A stretch of 8,117 nucleotides of DNA, taken from NCBI GenBank assembly GCA_937871645.1, contig CALMPZ010000453.1:1-8117 (forward strand), given 5' to 3'. This DNA comes from an uncultured Polymorphobacter sp. Its GTDB lineage: Bacteria; Pseudomonadota; Alphaproteobacteria; Sphingomonadales; Sphingomonadaceae. The stretch's first letter is position 1, and the number at the start of each line of letters is the position of its first letter. Both the position numbers and the translations under genes were made by a program. The notes beneath the pieces were generated by a model that saw nothing but the letters and a program-made list of their open reading frames with translations, did not search any database and had not been told where the DNA came from. Below are positions 7,302 through 8,117 of the stretch, in pieces.

Positions 7302-8000
7302 TCAGTAGGCGACGCGGCCACCGGTTTCGAAGTCGTCCTGCAGCAGTTTGACCAGCACCGCGGCGACATCGGCGGGGGTCTTGAGCGTGGTGGCATCCTC
7401 GCCGGGGAAGGCGCGGGCGCGCATCGTGGTGGCGGTGGCGCGCGGGTCGAAGCTGACGGCGCGGACCTTGGTGATGTTCATGATTTCGGCCGCATAGGTC
7501 GCAACCAGGCTTTCGAGCGCCGCCTTGGTCGCGGCGTAGCTGCCCCAATAGGCACGCGGGGTGACCGCGAGGCTGCTGGTGACGGCAACCAGCCGGCCGG
7601 CGTCGCTGGCGCGCAGCAGCGTGTCGAAGGCGCGGATCATGCGGAAATTGGCGGTCAGGTTGAGTGCGACGACCTGCTCCCATTCCTTGAGCGCGATATG
7701 CGGCACGGGGGTCAGCGTGCCCAGCGTCGCGGCGTTGAGCACCAGAATGTCGAGCTTGCCCCAGCGGTTGGCGAGCGCGCCGGCCAGCCGGTCGATGCCG
7801 TCGAACTCGCGCAGGTCCATCGGTGCGATGGTGGCGCTGCCGCCGGCGGCGTGGATGCGGTCTTCGACCTCGATCAGCCCGGCTTCGGTGCGCGCCGTCA
7901 ACACGACATGCGCGCCGGCCCTGGCGAGCGCTTCGGCAGTGGCGGCGCCGATGCCGCGGCTGGCGCCGGTGACGAGCGCGATTTTTCCGGTGAGGTCCAT
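7302..8000 (-). CDS. Short-chain dehydrogenase/reductase (SDR), classical type
   Basis: 232 residues from ATG 8000 (234 from ATG 8006). ATG 8000 is preferred because GGA lies six bases before it, while nothing is properly spaced for 8006. An NAD(P)-dependent oxidoreductase with a Rossmann fold: cofactor loop TGASRGIG (11-18), DL at 62-63, LNAA at 88-91 in place of the usual NNAG, structural Asn114, catalytic Ser142/143, Tyr155 and Lys159 (SYAATK). Arg38 (TAR) after strand beta-2 suggests NADP preference. After strand beta-6 the usual PG is PR (FDPRATATTMRA), a departure at a conserved glycine in the nicotinamide loop. The substrate cannot be read. The C-terminus is short, like many sphingomonad SDRs of about 230 residues. 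Convergent with def; a hairpin repeat lies upstream. Confidence 0.93.
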   Translation of the reverse strand: MDLTGKIALVTGASRGIGAATAEALARAGAHVVLTARTEAGLIEVEDRIHAAGGSATIAPMDLREFDGIDRLAGALANRWGKLDILVLNAATLGTLTPVPHIALKEWEQVVALNLTANFRMIRAFDTLLRASDAGRLVAVTSSLAVTPRAYWGSYAATKAALESLVATYAAEIMNITKVRAVSFDPRATATTMRARAFPGEDATTLKTPADVAAVLVKLLQDDFETGGRVAY

Positions 8001-8036
8001 GGGCATTCCGTGGTTTGTGTAAGCGGGTGGTACTTT

Positions 8037-8080
8037 CCCCTCCCGGCAACGGGAGGGGCGACTCGCGGTAGCGAGCGGGG
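8037..8080. repeat. GC-rich double-hairpin element, REP-like
   Basis: Hairpin 1: CCCCTCCCG (8037-8045) pairs perfectly with CGGGAGGGG (8050-8058) around a GCAA tetraloop. Hairpin 2: CTCGC (8062-8066) pairs with GCGAG (8071-8075) around GGTA, followed by a GGGGGTGGG run (about 8077-8084). From memory, such CCCTCCCG/CGGGAGGG palindromes joined to a GGGGTGGG run are dispersed in sphingomonad genomes. It sits upstream of the SDR gene and lacks a T tract on either side. Confidence 0.6.
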
Positions 8081-8117
8081 GTGGGCTCTGTCGAGGGAAC
8101 GCAAAGTTCGCGCCAAT

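Noticed and set aside
7075..8049. 324-codon minus-strand open frame overlapping def and the SDR
   Set aside because: Arg/His/Gly-rich shadow frame of the SDR gene; the SDR frame carries all catalytic motifs.

Overview
The window is a gene-dense, high-GC stretch of a bacterial chromosome. The protein sequences and codon usage suggest an alphaproteobacterium, probably Sphingomonadales. That assignment is an inference from the look of RecR, Def, TruA, the aldehyde/alcohol-type SDR and the intergenic hairpin repeat; no rRNA or other taxonomic marker is present.

Region 1 (1-3240, + strand) is a tight three-gene operon: the C-terminal part of a 2-oxoglutarate/Fe(II) oxygenase, an exported alkaline phosphatase of the type that includes the mammalian enzymes, and a cytosolic class I/II aminotransferase close to the YbdL methionine/kynurenine aminotransferases. 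Both gene junctions are stop/start overlaps, so the three are probably translated as a coupled set. No shared pathway is obvious.

Region 2 (3241-3767) is the anomalous part. It is AT-richer than its surroundings and has no conventional gene. It holds a near-consensus sigma-70 type promoter reading rightward, a short phased direct-repeat array (CTTCG recurring exactly every 18 bp, five times), and, on the minus strand, what looks like an 80-residue single-span membrane protein broken by a one-base frameshift at a T5 run.

Region 3 (3768-5410, - strand) is fmt-truA with a GTGA overlap, covering initiator-tRNA formylation and tRNA pseudouridylation. Region 4 (5515-7299, + strand) holds a FlaR-like P-loop kinase, recR (recombinational repair) and def (peptide deformylase). 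fmt and def act at the two ends of the N-formyl-methionine cycle and are often adjacent in bacteria. Here they are about 1.3 kb apart and divergent, which suggests a local inversion or insertion, perhaps with the odd Region 2 at one breakpoint.

Region 5 (7302-8117) has a short-chain dehydrogenase/reductase on the minus strand, convergent with def and only 2 nt from it. Upstream of its start lies a GC-rich double hairpin that resembles an interspersed palindromic (REP-like) element. I see no tRNA, rRNA, CRISPR array, insertion sequence or complete defence system.
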